Assembly (NCBI GenBank): GCA_965223465.1
Contig: OZ245025.1
Span: forward strand, 186,001-250,000
Reading direction: 5' to 3'
DNA length: 64,000 nt
Origin: JAAELZ01 sp965223465
GTDB taxonomy: Bacteria; Pseudomonadota; Gammaproteobacteria; Arenicellales; Poriferihabitantaceae
The position numbers and the translations under genes were made by a program. Below the pieces are notes generated by a model. That model was given only the letters and a program-made list of their open reading frames with translations, was not told the DNA's origin and searched no databases. Each line of letters opens with the position of its first letter. Within the stretch, counting starts at the first letter, position 1. Below are positions 1-8,446 of the stretch, one piece after another.

Positions 1-148
1 CGTACATTTATCGATTCCGCTGATTGTGCGTCTTGAGGGTACAAACGTGGAGAGAGGCAGGCAAATTCTTGACGAGTCAGGAATTGAGTTGATTACCGCA
101 ACGACCATGTCAGATGCGGCAGAAAAAGCGGTTAAGGCGGCTGGGTAA
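1..148 (+). CDS. sucC: Succinyl-CoA ligase, beta subunit (C-terminal end)
   Basis: Only the last 48 codons are in the window, in frame 2, ending at TAA 146-148. The translated tail has the family's closing pattern: PLIVRLEGTNVERG, then a short helix and a small TMSDAAEKAV helix. The beta subunit carries the ATP-grasp nucleotide site and works with SucD to convert succinyl-CoA to succinate in the TCA cycle. sucD starts four bases after the stop, so the two are one operon. The upstream part lies outside the window. Confidence 0.9.
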   Translation, partial: VHLSIPLIVRLEGTNVERGRQILDESGIELITATTMSDAAEKAVKAAG

Positions 149-152
149 GAAG

Positions 153-1031
153 ATGAGTATATTAATAGACAAGAATTCACGCGTGGTTACTCAAGGGATT
201 ACAGGTAAGACTGGGGCATTTCATACCAAGCACAGTATCGATTACGCTTTTGGTAAAGATGCCTATGTGGCCGGGGTAACCCCTGGCAAGGCAGGCCAGG
301 AAGTCGAAGGTGTGCCAGTTTACGATACGGTTAAAGATGCAAAAGCCGCGACTGGGTGCAACGTATCGGTAATATATGTACCGCCCCCGTTTGCTGCGGC
401 CGCCATTGACGAAGCGGTAGAAGCTGAAATGGATTTGGTGATTTGTATCACCGAAGGCATTCCAGTGCGCGATATGGTTAAAACCAGTGACAATATTCGT
501 CGTAGCAGCACTATTTTAGTCGGGCCCAATTGTCCGGGTGTGATTACGCCCGACGAACTAAAAATCGGTATTATGCCTGGCTACATTCACAAAAAAGGTA
601 AGATTGGTGTGGTTTCTCGTTCAGGCACTCTAACCTATGAGGTGGTACATCAACTAACTGAAATCGGGCTGGGACAATCGACTTGTGTTGGTATTGGTGG
701 GGATCCTGTCAATGGTTTGAAGCATCTGGATGTGATGCAGCTGTTCAATGATGATCCAGAGACCGAAGGTGTGGTTATTTGTGGTGAAATTGGTGGCTCA
801 GACGAAGAGGAATGTGCTGCCTGGATGGCAAAAAATATGGATAAACCGGTCGTTGGGTTTATCGCGGGTGTTACCGCTCCTCCGGGTAAGCGGATGGGGC
901 ACGCGGGTGCCATTATTTCAGGTGGTAAAGGAACAGCAGCAGAGAAAATTGCAGCCCTGGAAGAAGCTGGTGCACACGTGACTAAAAACCCTGCGGATAT
1001 TGGCAAACTGATGAAATCGGTTATTTCGTAA
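153..1031 (+). CDS. sucD: Succinyl-CoA ligase, alpha subunit
   Basis: A 292-residue protein, the normal length for the alpha subunit. It binds CoA through an N-terminal Rossmann domain (VVTQGITGKTG near residue 12) and carries the phosphohistidine in KRMGHAGAIISGG (His250 here). GPNCPG and SRSGTLTYE are further family signatures. I chose ATG 153 because MSILIDKN matches the usual N-terminus and a purine-rich ribosome site (AAGAAG) precedes it. The longer reading frame from 114 would overlap sucC by 35 bases. Operon with sucC. Confidence 0.97.
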   Translation: MSILIDKNSRVVTQGITGKTGAFHTKHSIDYAFGKDAYVAGVTPGKAGQEVEGVPVYDTVKDAKAATGCNVSVIYVPPPFAAAAIDEAVEAEMDLVICITEGIPVRDMVKTSDNIRRSSTILVGPNCPGVITPDELKIGIMPGYIHKKGKIGVVSRSGTLTYEVVHQLTEIGLGQSTCVGIGGDPVNGLKHLDVMQLFNDDPETEGVVICGEIGGSDEEECAAWMAKNMDKPVVGFIAGVTAPPGKRMGHAGAIISGGKGTAAEKIAALEEAGAHVTKNPADIGKLMKSVIS

Positions 1032-1039
1032 TCATGCTA

Positions 1040-1055
1040 GCCCCGTTACCGGGGC
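1040..1055 (+). terminator. Hairpin after sucD, possible weak terminator
   Basis: Six-base perfect stem GCCCCG / CGGGGC around a TTAC loop, nine bases after the sucD stop. No T-run follows, so intrinsic termination is doubtful; it may instead protect the sucCD transcript's 3' end. Confidence 0.35.
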
Positions 1056-1147
1056 GTGGTAGGTGCTATAACAGGAGTTCATAATTTGCCCAGCAGCTTC
1101 GGTGTACAAGTGACTCGTTTCGCCAATCAGCTTTCCCAATATGGTCG

Positions 1148-3070
1148 ATGTACACCATCATGAACTCCCAGCAATTAAATATTGAGGCGCTATTCTCGCA
1201 AGTCGGTCAGCCCAGCTATCCTTTTTATGATGATCGTGATCAGCTCTGCTGGATAGAGGCCCTTACCGACCAAGGAGGGCGTCTTGCGCTTAAGCAGAAA
1301 TCCCACCGGGGAGAGCGAATAATCACGCCCAGGGATTACCAAATACGCTCACGGGTGCATGAATATGGTGGCCAGTGCTTTTGCCAGGTTAACGGGCAGA
1401 TCTATTTTAATAATTACGCTGATGGCCTTATATATAGCCAATCATTGCACACTGACGCGTCCCCCACGCAGCTTTCAGCTGATTTTAAGCCTGTGTCTGC
1501 CTACGCAGATTTATACTATGCGCAAAAGCTAGATCTGCTTATCGCAGTGCAAGAGCAGCGCGGTGAGCAAGGTCAGGAAAACCGTAGCCGAATCGTTGCC
1601 TTTGAGCTGAGCCGCGCGGGAATACAATCTCCACGGGTGCTGGTTGAAGGCGCCGATTTTTATGCCAATCCATGCGTTTCCCCTAATGGAAAAACGCTCA
1701 GTTGGATACAATGGTCGCACCCCCATATGCCGTGGGACGAATCTAGCCTTTGTAGTTGCCGCATCTCGGTTAACCACGATGGTGTTTCGGCGGGAGCCCC
1801 TCAGTTTATCGTAGGGGGCTCCAAACGTAGTGTATGTCAGCTTGGGTATCTAAGTGATGGTAAGCTGTTGTTTGCCATGGATAGTGAGGCCCGATCAAAT
1901 TCGCCGAAAAACTACTGGAATCTATACCACGTAGTCGAGGATGAAGTTCGTCCCGTTACACAAATACCAGCCGAGTTGGGTGAGGCACACTGGATATTTG
2001 GGCAGCGCCGCTGGATTCAACGGGATGCGCATACCGTCATCGCGATTAAAACTGAGAATGAAACCGACCAATTGCTACAAATACGGTTAGACACCGGGCA
2101 GGTTGAGACGCTTGGAGATCAATATGCGCGGCTATCACAGTTATCCATCGCTAACCAGCGTGTACTAGGGGTTGCTGAATTTTCCGATAAATCTGCAGCC
2201 CTATTCGAACTTCGTGGAGCGGGCGAGATTGAATTGACCTCCACTTCCGAAGTCTGGATCGCGCCCGAAGAAGTGAGCTTGCCTCAGATTATTCGCTTTC
2301 CAACACGTGACGGCGCGTATGCCTATGCCAATTTTTATCCTGCAAAATGCAAGAATAGCGTGTTGTCTGCCTTGTTGGTGCTGGTCCATGGGGGGCCGAC
2401 ATCTCGAGCGGATACAAGTTTATCACCTCTGGTTCAGTATTTTTGCCAGCATGGTTATGCAGTACTGGATGTTAATCACCGAGGCAGCACCGGTCGTGGG
2501 CGTGCCTATCGTCAGGCACTGCTGGGGCAATGGGGTGAATTGGATGCGGATGATATTGCAGATGCGATTGACTATGTGGTGAAACACCATAAGGTTGATG
2601 CCAAGCATGTCTTTATACGTGGTGGGAGCGCGGGTGGCTATGCGGTGTTACGTGCTTTGACGCGCTTTCCCAACTTGTTTCGAGGAGGCGCATGCTATTA
2701 CGGGATTGGTAACCTGATTATCTTGGCAGAAATCACGCATAAATTTGAAGGCCACTATACCAATCAGCTCATTGGTGAGGTGTATCATCCAGACAAAGCA
2801 ACGCAACCCGGTAGCCGCTTTGTCACCCGCTCGCCGCAGTTTGATATTGATAAAATCCAAAGTCCACTCATCGTATTTCAAGGGCTAGAGGACAAAGTTG
2901 TGCCACCCGAGATTTCTCGTGAAATGGTTGAGACTTTGCGACAAAATGGTGTCATGCATGAGTATATCGAATATCCAGGCGAAGGCCATGGCTTCAGACA
3001 AGCAGACACCAAAATAGACGCACTCAGCCGAGAGTTTGCGTTTTATCAGAAAGTGCTTGGCTGTACCTAG
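1148..3070 (+). CDS. S9 family (prolyl oligopeptidase-type) peptidase
   Basis: A 640-residue serine peptidase of the S9 family. The N-terminal part (about residues 20-380) looks like the beta-propeller that restricts substrate size. The C-terminal alpha/beta-hydrolase domain has the triad: Ser494 in GGSAGG, Asp582 in GLEDKVVPPE and His614 in GEGHGF. An HGGP motif builds the oxyanion hole. There is no signal peptide, so it is probably a cytoplasmic di- or oligopeptidase, close to acylaminoacyl or dipeptidyl peptidases. The start is uncertain: ATG 1148 and ATG 1160 are both possible, and neither has a clear ribosome site. A 25-codon reading frame from TTG 1086, with AGGAG upstream, ends at 1163, overlapping ATG 1160. 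Confidence 0.88.
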   Translation: MYTIMNSQQLNIEALFSQVGQPSYPFYDDRDQLCWIEALTDQGGRLALKQKSHRGERIITPRDYQIRSRVHEYGGQCFCQVNGQIYFNNYADGLIYSQSLHTDASPTQLSADFKPVSAYADLYYAQKLDLLIAVQEQRGEQGQENRSRIVAFELSRAGIQSPRVLVEGADFYANPCVSPNGKTLSWIQWSHPHMPWDESSLCSCRISVNHDGVSAGAPQFIVGGSKRSVCQLGYLSDGKLLFAMDSEARSNSPKNYWNLYHVVEDEVRPVTQIPAELGEAHWIFGQRRWIQRDAHTVIAIKTENETDQLLQIRLDTGQVETLGDQYARLSQLSIANQRVLGVAEFSDKSAALFELRGAGEIELTSTSEVWIAPEEVSLPQIIRFPTRDGAYAYANFYPAKCKNSVLSALLVLVHGGPTSRADTSLSPLVQYFCQHGYAVLDVNHRGSTGRGRAYRQALLGQWGELDADDIADAIDYVVKHHKVDAKHVFIRGGSAGGYAVLRALTRFPNLFRGGACYYGIGNLIILAEITHKFEGHYTNQLIGEVYHPDKATQPGSRFVTRSPQFDIDKIQSPLIVFQGLEDKVVPPEISREMVETLRQNGVMHEYIEYPGEGHGFRQADTKIDALSREFAFYQKVLGCT

Positions 3071-3118
3071 CCTAGCTTTATTGATAAGTGCCTTTTCAGA
3101 ATCTGTCATAATCACAGC

Positions 3119-3775
3119 ATGTTGTTTTATCCCACGCAAGATAAAGTGCTCAGTTTTGCAGCCATTGCACAGGCAGGAAAAATTGTCACCCAGCTTGCCA
3201 CTGAACCAAAACACGATGAAGCCGCGTTGCGCGCTTCTGCGAAATCATTACTGGAAACCCGGCCGCAATCTATTGAGGAAGTCTTTGACGGGACGCAGGG
3301 GATCGTGCTGGGATTACGGGTAACAGAAGCTGTTTTTAAGGGCAAAGGCATGCCTTCAATGGATGTCAAAGAGCTTATCCGCTATATGATGTCAATGGAT
3401 CAACTGGCAGACCGACTCGCGCAATCACCCCCAACCCAGAGGATAATTGCCAAAGGCCTAACTGAATTGGGTATTAGTTTTGCTTCGATGCACTCAAGTG
3501 AAGCAGACCAGGAGGCGCAGGCAGAATATGATGATTTTTATTCGCACCTAGGTACCTTGTACCAAAAGACATTGAGCCAGCTTTCACCCCAAATTATCGT
3601 TCGTGGTGCGCAAGGGCATCTGCAAGAAGAACGAAGCGTTTCCCGGGTGCGTACTGCATTATTTGCGGGTGTGCGCGCGGCCTATCTGTGGCACCAACAG
3701 GGCGGGCGTCGTTGGCACTTATTGTTCGCGCGAAAGGGCTATGCCAGCCTTGCGCAGAAGTTAAATCCAGGCTGA
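3119..3775 (+). CDS. hflD: HflD-like high-frequency lysogenisation protein
   Basis: A 218-residue, largely helical protein of the HflD (DUF489) family, normal in length. The C-terminal signature VRTALFAGVRAAYLWHQ is almost that of the E. coli protein, followed by the LLFARKG tail. In E. coli HflD sits at the inner membrane and counteracts the lambda CII activator. It is usually beside mnmA and purB, but here it is alone, between an S9 peptidase and a lipoprotein gene. Its cellular role apart from lambda is unclear. Confidence 0.9.
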   Translation: MLFYPTQDKVLSFAAIAQAGKIVTQLATEPKHDEAALRASAKSLLETRPQSIEEVFDGTQGIVLGLRVTEAVFKGKGMPSMDVKELIRYMMSMDQLADRLAQSPPTQRIIAKGLTELGISFASMHSSEADQEAQAEYDDFYSHLGTLYQKTLSQLSPQIIVRGAQGHLQEERSVSRVRTALFAGVRAAYLWHQQGGRRWHLLFARKGYASLAQKLNPG

Positions 3776-3808
3776 TGGTGAATCAGACTGGATATTGAAG
3801 ATCAAACC

Positions 3809-4840
3809 TTAGGGCAGGAGCAAACCCAGCGTATTTTTATCCAGACGACCGTTTGCGTCTAAGCCTTGGTCAGTTTGAAATTGACGAATGGCTTCGCGTG
3901 TTTTATTGCCCATTACGCCATCGGCTGTACCTGCGTTATAACCCAAGCGGTTCAGCGCTAATTGCGCATCTTTGATTTGCGTTACCAAACCGCCCCTCTG
4001 TGGGTTGGCGTTCGCGCTATTGCTTGCACCGGAGACCCCCAGTGCGCCGCCCGTGCCCAGGCCTGCAGGGTTATTCACTTCTTGCGCTGTATAGTTTTTA
4101 GTTGCTCTAACTATATTATTGTAAGAATCCATCATCGCGGCCACGATCACTTTTGCTTCGGGTGTATTTGCATAAGAGCCTAATGCGCCGGCAAATTTTC
4201 GCCCACCCAGGCCAAAGACACCGCCGATGCTCGAGCCACGCGCGCTGCCTTCGGCTGCGGCAACCTGTACGCCTGAGCGATTATCCACCAGGGTAAACAG
4301 GCTTTGGGCATCAGCAAACTTTAAAGAGCCGCCCACTGCCGCACCCACTGATCCAAGCACACCACCTAATGCACCACCAATGCCTCCCGAGTTTTTCTCA
4401 CTAAACACCAGGCTTGGAATCATGGTGTAATCTGCGGCGACCAACTGGCCCTTACCAAAATTACTCTGATTTCTGAGTTCCCCGGATTGTTCAAACGAAC
4501 GTTCGCGTTTGATATGTTTGAGCCCACGCCGACTGCGCTCGACTACCACAAAACAATTACTTTGCTGCGCCAACAGTCGAATAATAGGAACCGTTGAGCG
4601 AACCCCATAGCGTGACATCAGCGTATACCAATAAGCACCGTCGTCCTCTTCGACTGCCATGGTTCCGATAGGCGTACCGCAGCTTTCAAGATCTGGGTTT
4701 GCGTTTTGGGCATTCGCGCCACCCGCAGAGCCCGTGGCAGCGGTTTTTGATCCTGGATTGCCCATGTTGACTGGCATTTCTGCGCAAGCAGATACCAGAG
4801 CGGACACCAGCGCGAGAGTGAATACGTGCGTTAATTTCAT
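3809..4840 (-). CDS. Lipoprotein with CsgG-like and peptidoglycan-binding domains
   Basis: A 343-residue lipoprotein. The signal peptide ends in a lipobox (LVSAC, Cys19). A low-complexity Ala/Gly/Asn linker follows. Residues 50-265 resemble the CsgG/HfaB fold: a periplasmic segment with QQSNCFVVVERSRRG, AADYTMIPSLVFSE and a glycine-rich stretch (GGIGGALGGVLGSVGAA) where CsgG proteins form the membrane hairpin. The last 65 residues are a peptidoglycan-binding domain type 1 (LNRLGYNAGTADGVMG... AIRQFQTDQGL). It is probably an envelope protein tethered to the outer membrane and touching the cell wall. No curli genes are nearby. The CsgG assignment is less certain than the lipobox and C-terminal domain. 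Confidence 0.75.
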   Translation of the reverse strand: MKLTHVFTLALVSALVSACAEMPVNMGNPGSKTAATGSAGGANAQNANPDLESCGTPIGTMAVEEDDGAYWYTLMSRYGVRSTVPIIRLLAQQSNCFVVVERSRRGLKHIKRERSFEQSGELRNQSNFGKGQLVAADYTMIPSLVFSEKNSGGIGGALGGVLGSVGAAVGGSLKFADAQSLFTLVDNRSGVQVAAAEGSARGSSIGGVFGLGGRKFAGALGSYANTPEAKVIVAAMMDSYNNIVRATKNYTAQEVNNPAGLGTGGALGVSGASNSANANPQRGGLVTQIKDAQLALNRLGYNAGTADGVMGNKTREAIRQFQTDQGLDANGRLDKNTLGLLLP

Positions 4841-4937
4841 GGTTTCATCCTGATTGAGTTGATTTGTCAGTTATTCTTCTATGTTAGCTTGGTAGATTAC
4901 CATATACAATCGGGCAAACGAAATAGCGAGATTTAAA

Positions 4938-6011
4938 GTGTCAGGTAATTCGATCGGTAAATTATTTGTGGTCACCAGTTTCGGTGAAAGCCATGGGGCG
5001 GCAATTGGTGCGGTGGTGGATGGCTGCCCACCCGGGTTGGACTTATCGGAAACGGATTTACAACCCGACCTGGATCGGCGTAAGCCTGGGCAATCAAAAT
5101 TCACCACCCAGCGTAAAGAGGCTGATGAAGTAGAAATATTATCTGGTGTGTTTGAAGGTAAAACCACGGGCACCCCGATTGGTTTATTGATTCGTAATCA
5201 GGATCAGCGTTCTAAGGATTACCGCAATATCATGGATCAATATCGACCAGGGCATGCAGATTATACCTATCAGGCCAAGTATGGCATTCGTGATTACCGA
5301 GGTGGCGGGCGTTCATCGGCGCGTGAAACCGCGATGCGCGTAGCGGCTGGCGCGATTGCTAAGAAATATTTGAAAGTAGAGTTTGGTATGCAAATTCGCG
5401 CTTATCTGGATCAGATGGGCAGTATTAAAGTGCCTTTTAAACGCTGGGAAGATTTGCACGATAACGCGTTTTTCTGCGCGGATAAATCCGTTGTTTCCAA
5501 GCTGGAGGCGGAAATACAACGGCTGCGTAAAGCAGGTAATTCTGTGGGTGCTGGTATTACGGTGGAAACAAGCAATATGCCCGTCGGTTTGGGCGAGCCG
5601 GTGTTCGATCGTCTGGACGCGGACATCTCGCACGCCTTGATGAGTATCAACGCTGCTAAAGGGGTCGAAATTGGCGCAGGGTTCGTATCCATCGAGCAGA
5701 TGGGCACTGAACATCGTGATGAAATGGGTATGCAGGGTGATCAAGTAATGTTCGAGTCGAACAACGCGGGTGGTATTCTGGGGGGGATATCAAGCGGCCA
5801 GAATCTTGTCGCCAGGGTGGCGTTTAAACCGACCTCAAGTATTACCACGCCAAGTAAATCGGTCAACACCCAGGGTGAGTCGGTTGAGGTGGTGACCAAA
5901 GGGAGGCATGACCCCTGTGTTGGGATTCGCGCTGTGCCGATTGTCGAAGCGATGGTCGCGATTACCCTAATGGACCATGTATTGCGTCAGCGTGGGCAAA
6001 ATAATCAATAG
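4938..6011 (+). CDS. aroC: Chorismate synthase
   Basis: A 357-residue enzyme catalysing the last shikimate step, 5-enolpyruvylshikimate-3-phosphate to chorismate, with reduced FMN as cofactor. The N-terminal signature SFGESHGAAIGAVVDGCPPG and the conserved RGGGRSSARETAMRVAAGAIAK block are present, as is GGISSGQ. The start is a GTG at 4938, giving the typical MSGNSIGKLF beginning. It stands alone upstream of an ORF6N gene; no other aro genes are close (the DAHP synthase is 25 kb away). Confidence 0.97.
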   Translation: MSGNSIGKLFVVTSFGESHGAAIGAVVDGCPPGLDLSETDLQPDLDRRKPGQSKFTTQRKEADEVEILSGVFEGKTTGTPIGLLIRNQDQRSKDYRNIMDQYRPGHADYTYQAKYGIRDYRGGGRSSARETAMRVAAGAIAKKYLKVEFGMQIRAYLDQMGSIKVPFKRWEDLHDNAFFCADKSVVSKLEAEIQRLRKAGNSVGAGITVETSNMPVGLGEPVFDRLDADISHALMSINAAKGVEIGAGFVSIEQMGTEHRDEMGMQGDQVMFESNNAGGILGGISSGQNLVARVAFKPTSSITTPSKSVNTQGESVEVVTKGRHDPCVGIRAVPIVEAMVAITLMDHVLRQRGQNNQ

Positions 6012-6035
6012 TTCTGCCTCGCGCTGCAAATTGAG

Positions 6036-6572
6036 ATGAGTAAAACATCCAAAGCGCTGTCATCTCCGTTGCAGATTGAGCGGCATATTCTGTTCGTTCG
6101 TGGCCAGAAAGTGATGCTGGATGCTGATCTTGCCGCGCTTTATGAGGTAGAGACACGGGTGCTGACCCAGGCGGTAAAGCGCAATATGGATCGTTTTCCG
6201 GAAGATTTCATGTTTCAGCTGAGTAAACAGGAGTTTGATTATTTGAGATCACAATCTGTGACCTCAAGTTGGGGTGGGCGGCGTTACCCACCTTATGCAT
6301 TTACCGAGCAAGGGGTTGCTATGCTTTCCAGCGTGTTACGGAGTAAACGCGCGGTGAAAATGAACGTGGAAATCGTACGCGCTTTTGTCAGATTGCGGCA
6401 GATGTTGGCGAGCAACAAAGCTTTGTCAGCGAAACTGGACGCGCTGGAAGATAAATATGATCAACAGTTTAAAATCGTATTTGACGCGATTCGCAAACTG
6501 ATGGCGCCTGACGACAACAAATCAAAACGCCCCATCGGGTTTGTCTGGGGTGATAACAAAACCAAAAAATAG
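6036..6572 (+). CDS. ORF6N domain-containing protein
   Basis: A 178-residue protein with an N-terminal ORF6N domain (about residues 12-105), recognised by LQIERHILFVRGQKVMLDADLAALYEV, TRVLTQAVKRN, RFPEDFMFQL and AFTEQGVAMLSSVLRS. A basic, coiled-coil-prone tail follows. ORF6N is a putative DNA-binding domain usually found in phages and mobile elements; its precise function is unknown. The gene begins 25 bases after aroC and is followed by ypeA, so it is a lone accessory gene in a core setting, with no integrase nearby. Confidence 0.88.
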   Translation: MSKTSKALSSPLQIERHILFVRGQKVMLDADLAALYEVETRVLTQAVKRNMDRFPEDFMFQLSKQEFDYLRSQSVTSSWGGRRYPPYAFTEQGVAMLSSVLRSKRAVKMNVEIVRAFVRLRQMLASNKALSAKLDALEDKYDQQFKIVFDAIRKLMAPDDNKSKRPIGFVWGDNKTKK

Positions 6573-6589
6573 TGTTTGCTTAGACAGGA

Positions 6590-7009
6590 ATGAAAATTCG
6601 CTCATTTGAATTAGCAGACACCGATGCGGTGATTGCGCTCTGGCAGCGTTGTGCGCTAGTGGTGCCATGGAATGATCCAAAAAAAGACATTCAAAGAAAA
6701 CTGGATGCGGGCGCGGAATTATTTCTGGTCGGCGATTTGGATAACCAGCTTATCGCAGTTGTGATGGGCGGCTATGACGGGCATCGCGGCTGGGTAAACT
6801 ATCTGGCGGTTGACCCTGACCACCAGCAAAAAGGTTACGCCCGGCAGATGATGGAGGCATTGGAAGCACGCTTAACCGCGGCCGGATGCCCTAAAATAAA
6901 CCTTCAGGTGCGCGAATCGAATGTGGATGTGATCCGGTTTTATAAAGCGATTGGCTATCAACAAGACGCCTGTATTTCGCTCGGTAAGCGTCTAATTCCG
7001 GATAACTAA
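6590..7009 (+). CDS. ypeA: GNAT family acetyltransferase YpeA
   Basis: A 139-residue GNAT acetyltransferase of the YpeA subgroup: N-terminal MKIRSF, LWQRC...PWNDP, VMGGYDGHRGWVNYLAVDP and an acetyl-CoA pyrophosphate loop around HQQKGYAR. The tail SLGKRLIPDN matches YpeA closely. The physiological substrate is unknown. The gene follows the ORF6N gene by 17 bases and converges on pntB with only three bases between stops. Confidence 0.9.
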   Translation: MKIRSFELADTDAVIALWQRCALVVPWNDPKKDIQRKLDAGAELFLVGDLDNQLIAVVMGGYDGHRGWVNYLAVDPDHQQKGYARQMMEALEARLTAAGCPKINLQVRESNVDVIRFYKAIGYQQDACISLGKRLIPDN

Positions 7010-7012
7010 GTG

Positions 7013-8416
7013 CTAGTCCAACGCAGCAAGCACCGCTTCGATAGAGTCTTTAGCGTCACCGAACAGCATGCGCGCGTTTTCTTTGAAAAATAAGGGGTTT
7101 TCCACGCCTGCGTAGCCGGTTGCCATGCTACGTTTGGAAATAATCACGTTCTTGGCATTCCAAACCTCAAGTACGGGCATGCCCGCAATCGGGCTGTCGG
7201 GTACTTCTTGGGCTGCTGGGTTCACAATATCATTCGCGCCGATGACCATGACCACGTCGGTTTCAGCTAGCTCTTCATTGATTTCATCCATTTCAAGGAC
7301 GATATCGTACGGAACCTTGGCTTCAGCGAGTAACACGTTCATATGCCCAGGCATACGTCCTGCAACAGGATGGATGGCAAAGCGTACATTAACCCCTTTA
7401 TCACGCAGTTTATTGGTCAAGCTGGATACCGGATGCTGAGCATGGGCGACGGCCATACCATAGCCAGGCACGATAACCAATGATTTGGAATCGTTTAATA
7501 ATTGTGCGGTTTCTTCGGCCGTGATAGCAATTGCTTCGCCCTGAGGCGTATCTCCATCTGCGGTACTTGATGCGCCTGTGGTTTCGCCAAAGCCACCCAT
7601 AATCACGCTGATAAAGCTGCGGTTCATGGCACGACACATGATGTAGCTTAAAATAGCACCACTCGAGCCCACCAGTGCGCCCGTGACAATGAGCAAGTCA
7701 TTGTTCAACATAAATCCGGTCGCAGCGGCGGCCCAACCCGAATAGCTATTGAGCATGGAAATAACCACGGGCATATCCGCACCACCGATCGACATTACCA
7801 GGTGCGCACCCACCGCAAAGGCAATCAAGGTAGCCAGTGTCAGCGCGAACAGGCTATGAGATTCCCCCACAAATGCAAACGCGAGTAATATACACACGAC
7901 CAGCCCCCCAGCATTGAGCCAGTGCCTGGCAGGTAGCGTCAGCGCTGCGGAAGACAATTTACCGGTGAGCTTGCCGTAGGCGACAACCGATCCGGTGAAG
8001 GTGATCGCGCCTATTATGACACCAAGATAAGTTTCAATATCATGAATAGTCCGAGCCGCGCCGACCAGCGCATGACCACTATCCGCATTTATGCTGATTG
8101 CATTAGCAAAACCGATGAGCACTGCAGCCAGGCCGACGAATGAGTGCAGAATGGCTACTAGCTGTGGCATGGCGGTCATTTCAACCTTGCGCGCCAGATT
8201 GGTGCCGATTGCGCCGCCGACTAATACGGCCAGCATTAATACCCAGTAGGATTGGACACCCGGTCCAAATACCGTTGCAATAATAGCCAGCGCCATGCCC
8301 ACGATGCCGTACAGATTGCCTCGGCGGGCGGTTTCCTGATGACTTAGCCCGCCAAGGCTAAGGATAAATAAAATGGCGGCAATAATATACGCTGCAATGA
8401 CTACACCATTTGACAT
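7013..8416 (-). CDS. pntB: NAD(P) transhydrogenase, beta subunit
   Basis: A 467-residue inner-membrane protein. The N-terminal two thirds hold the hydrophobic proton channel (domain II helices); the last ~180 residues form the NADP(H)-binding domain III, with VPGYGMAVAHAQHPV and IGANDIVNPAAQ as hallmarks. With PntA it couples proton entry to hydride transfer from NADH to NADP+. It is the second gene of the pntAB operon, 30 bases after pntA. Confidence 0.97.
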   Translation of the reverse strand: MSNGVVIAAYIIAAILFILSLGGLSHQETARRGNLYGIVGMALAIIATVFGPGVQSYWVLMLAVLVGGAIGTNLARKVEMTAMPQLVAILHSFVGLAAVLIGFANAISINADSGHALVGAARTIHDIETYLGVIIGAITFTGSVVAYGKLTGKLSSAALTLPARHWLNAGGLVVCILLAFAFVGESHSLFALTLATLIAFAVGAHLVMSIGGADMPVVISMLNSYSGWAAAATGFMLNNDLLIVTGALVGSSGAILSYIMCRAMNRSFISVIMGGFGETTGASSTADGDTPQGEAIAITAEETAQLLNDSKSLVIVPGYGMAVAHAQHPVSSLTNKLRDKGVNVRFAIHPVAGRMPGHMNVLLAEAKVPYDIVLEMDEINEELAETDVVMVIGANDIVNPAAQEVPDSPIAGMPVLEVWNAKNVIISKRSMATGYAGVENPLFFKENARMLFGDAKDSIEAVLAALD

Positions 8417-8446
8417 GATAGTGGCTCTTTAATTTGTTTTAATTGA

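Noticed and set aside
114..152. N-terminal extension of SucD
   Set aside because: It overlaps the end of sucC and adds basic residues not seen in the family; ATG 153 fits better.
650..1006. 118-residue minus-strand frame opposite sucD
   Set aside because: It lies wholly inside sucD with no independent support; it is a mirror of the coding sequence.
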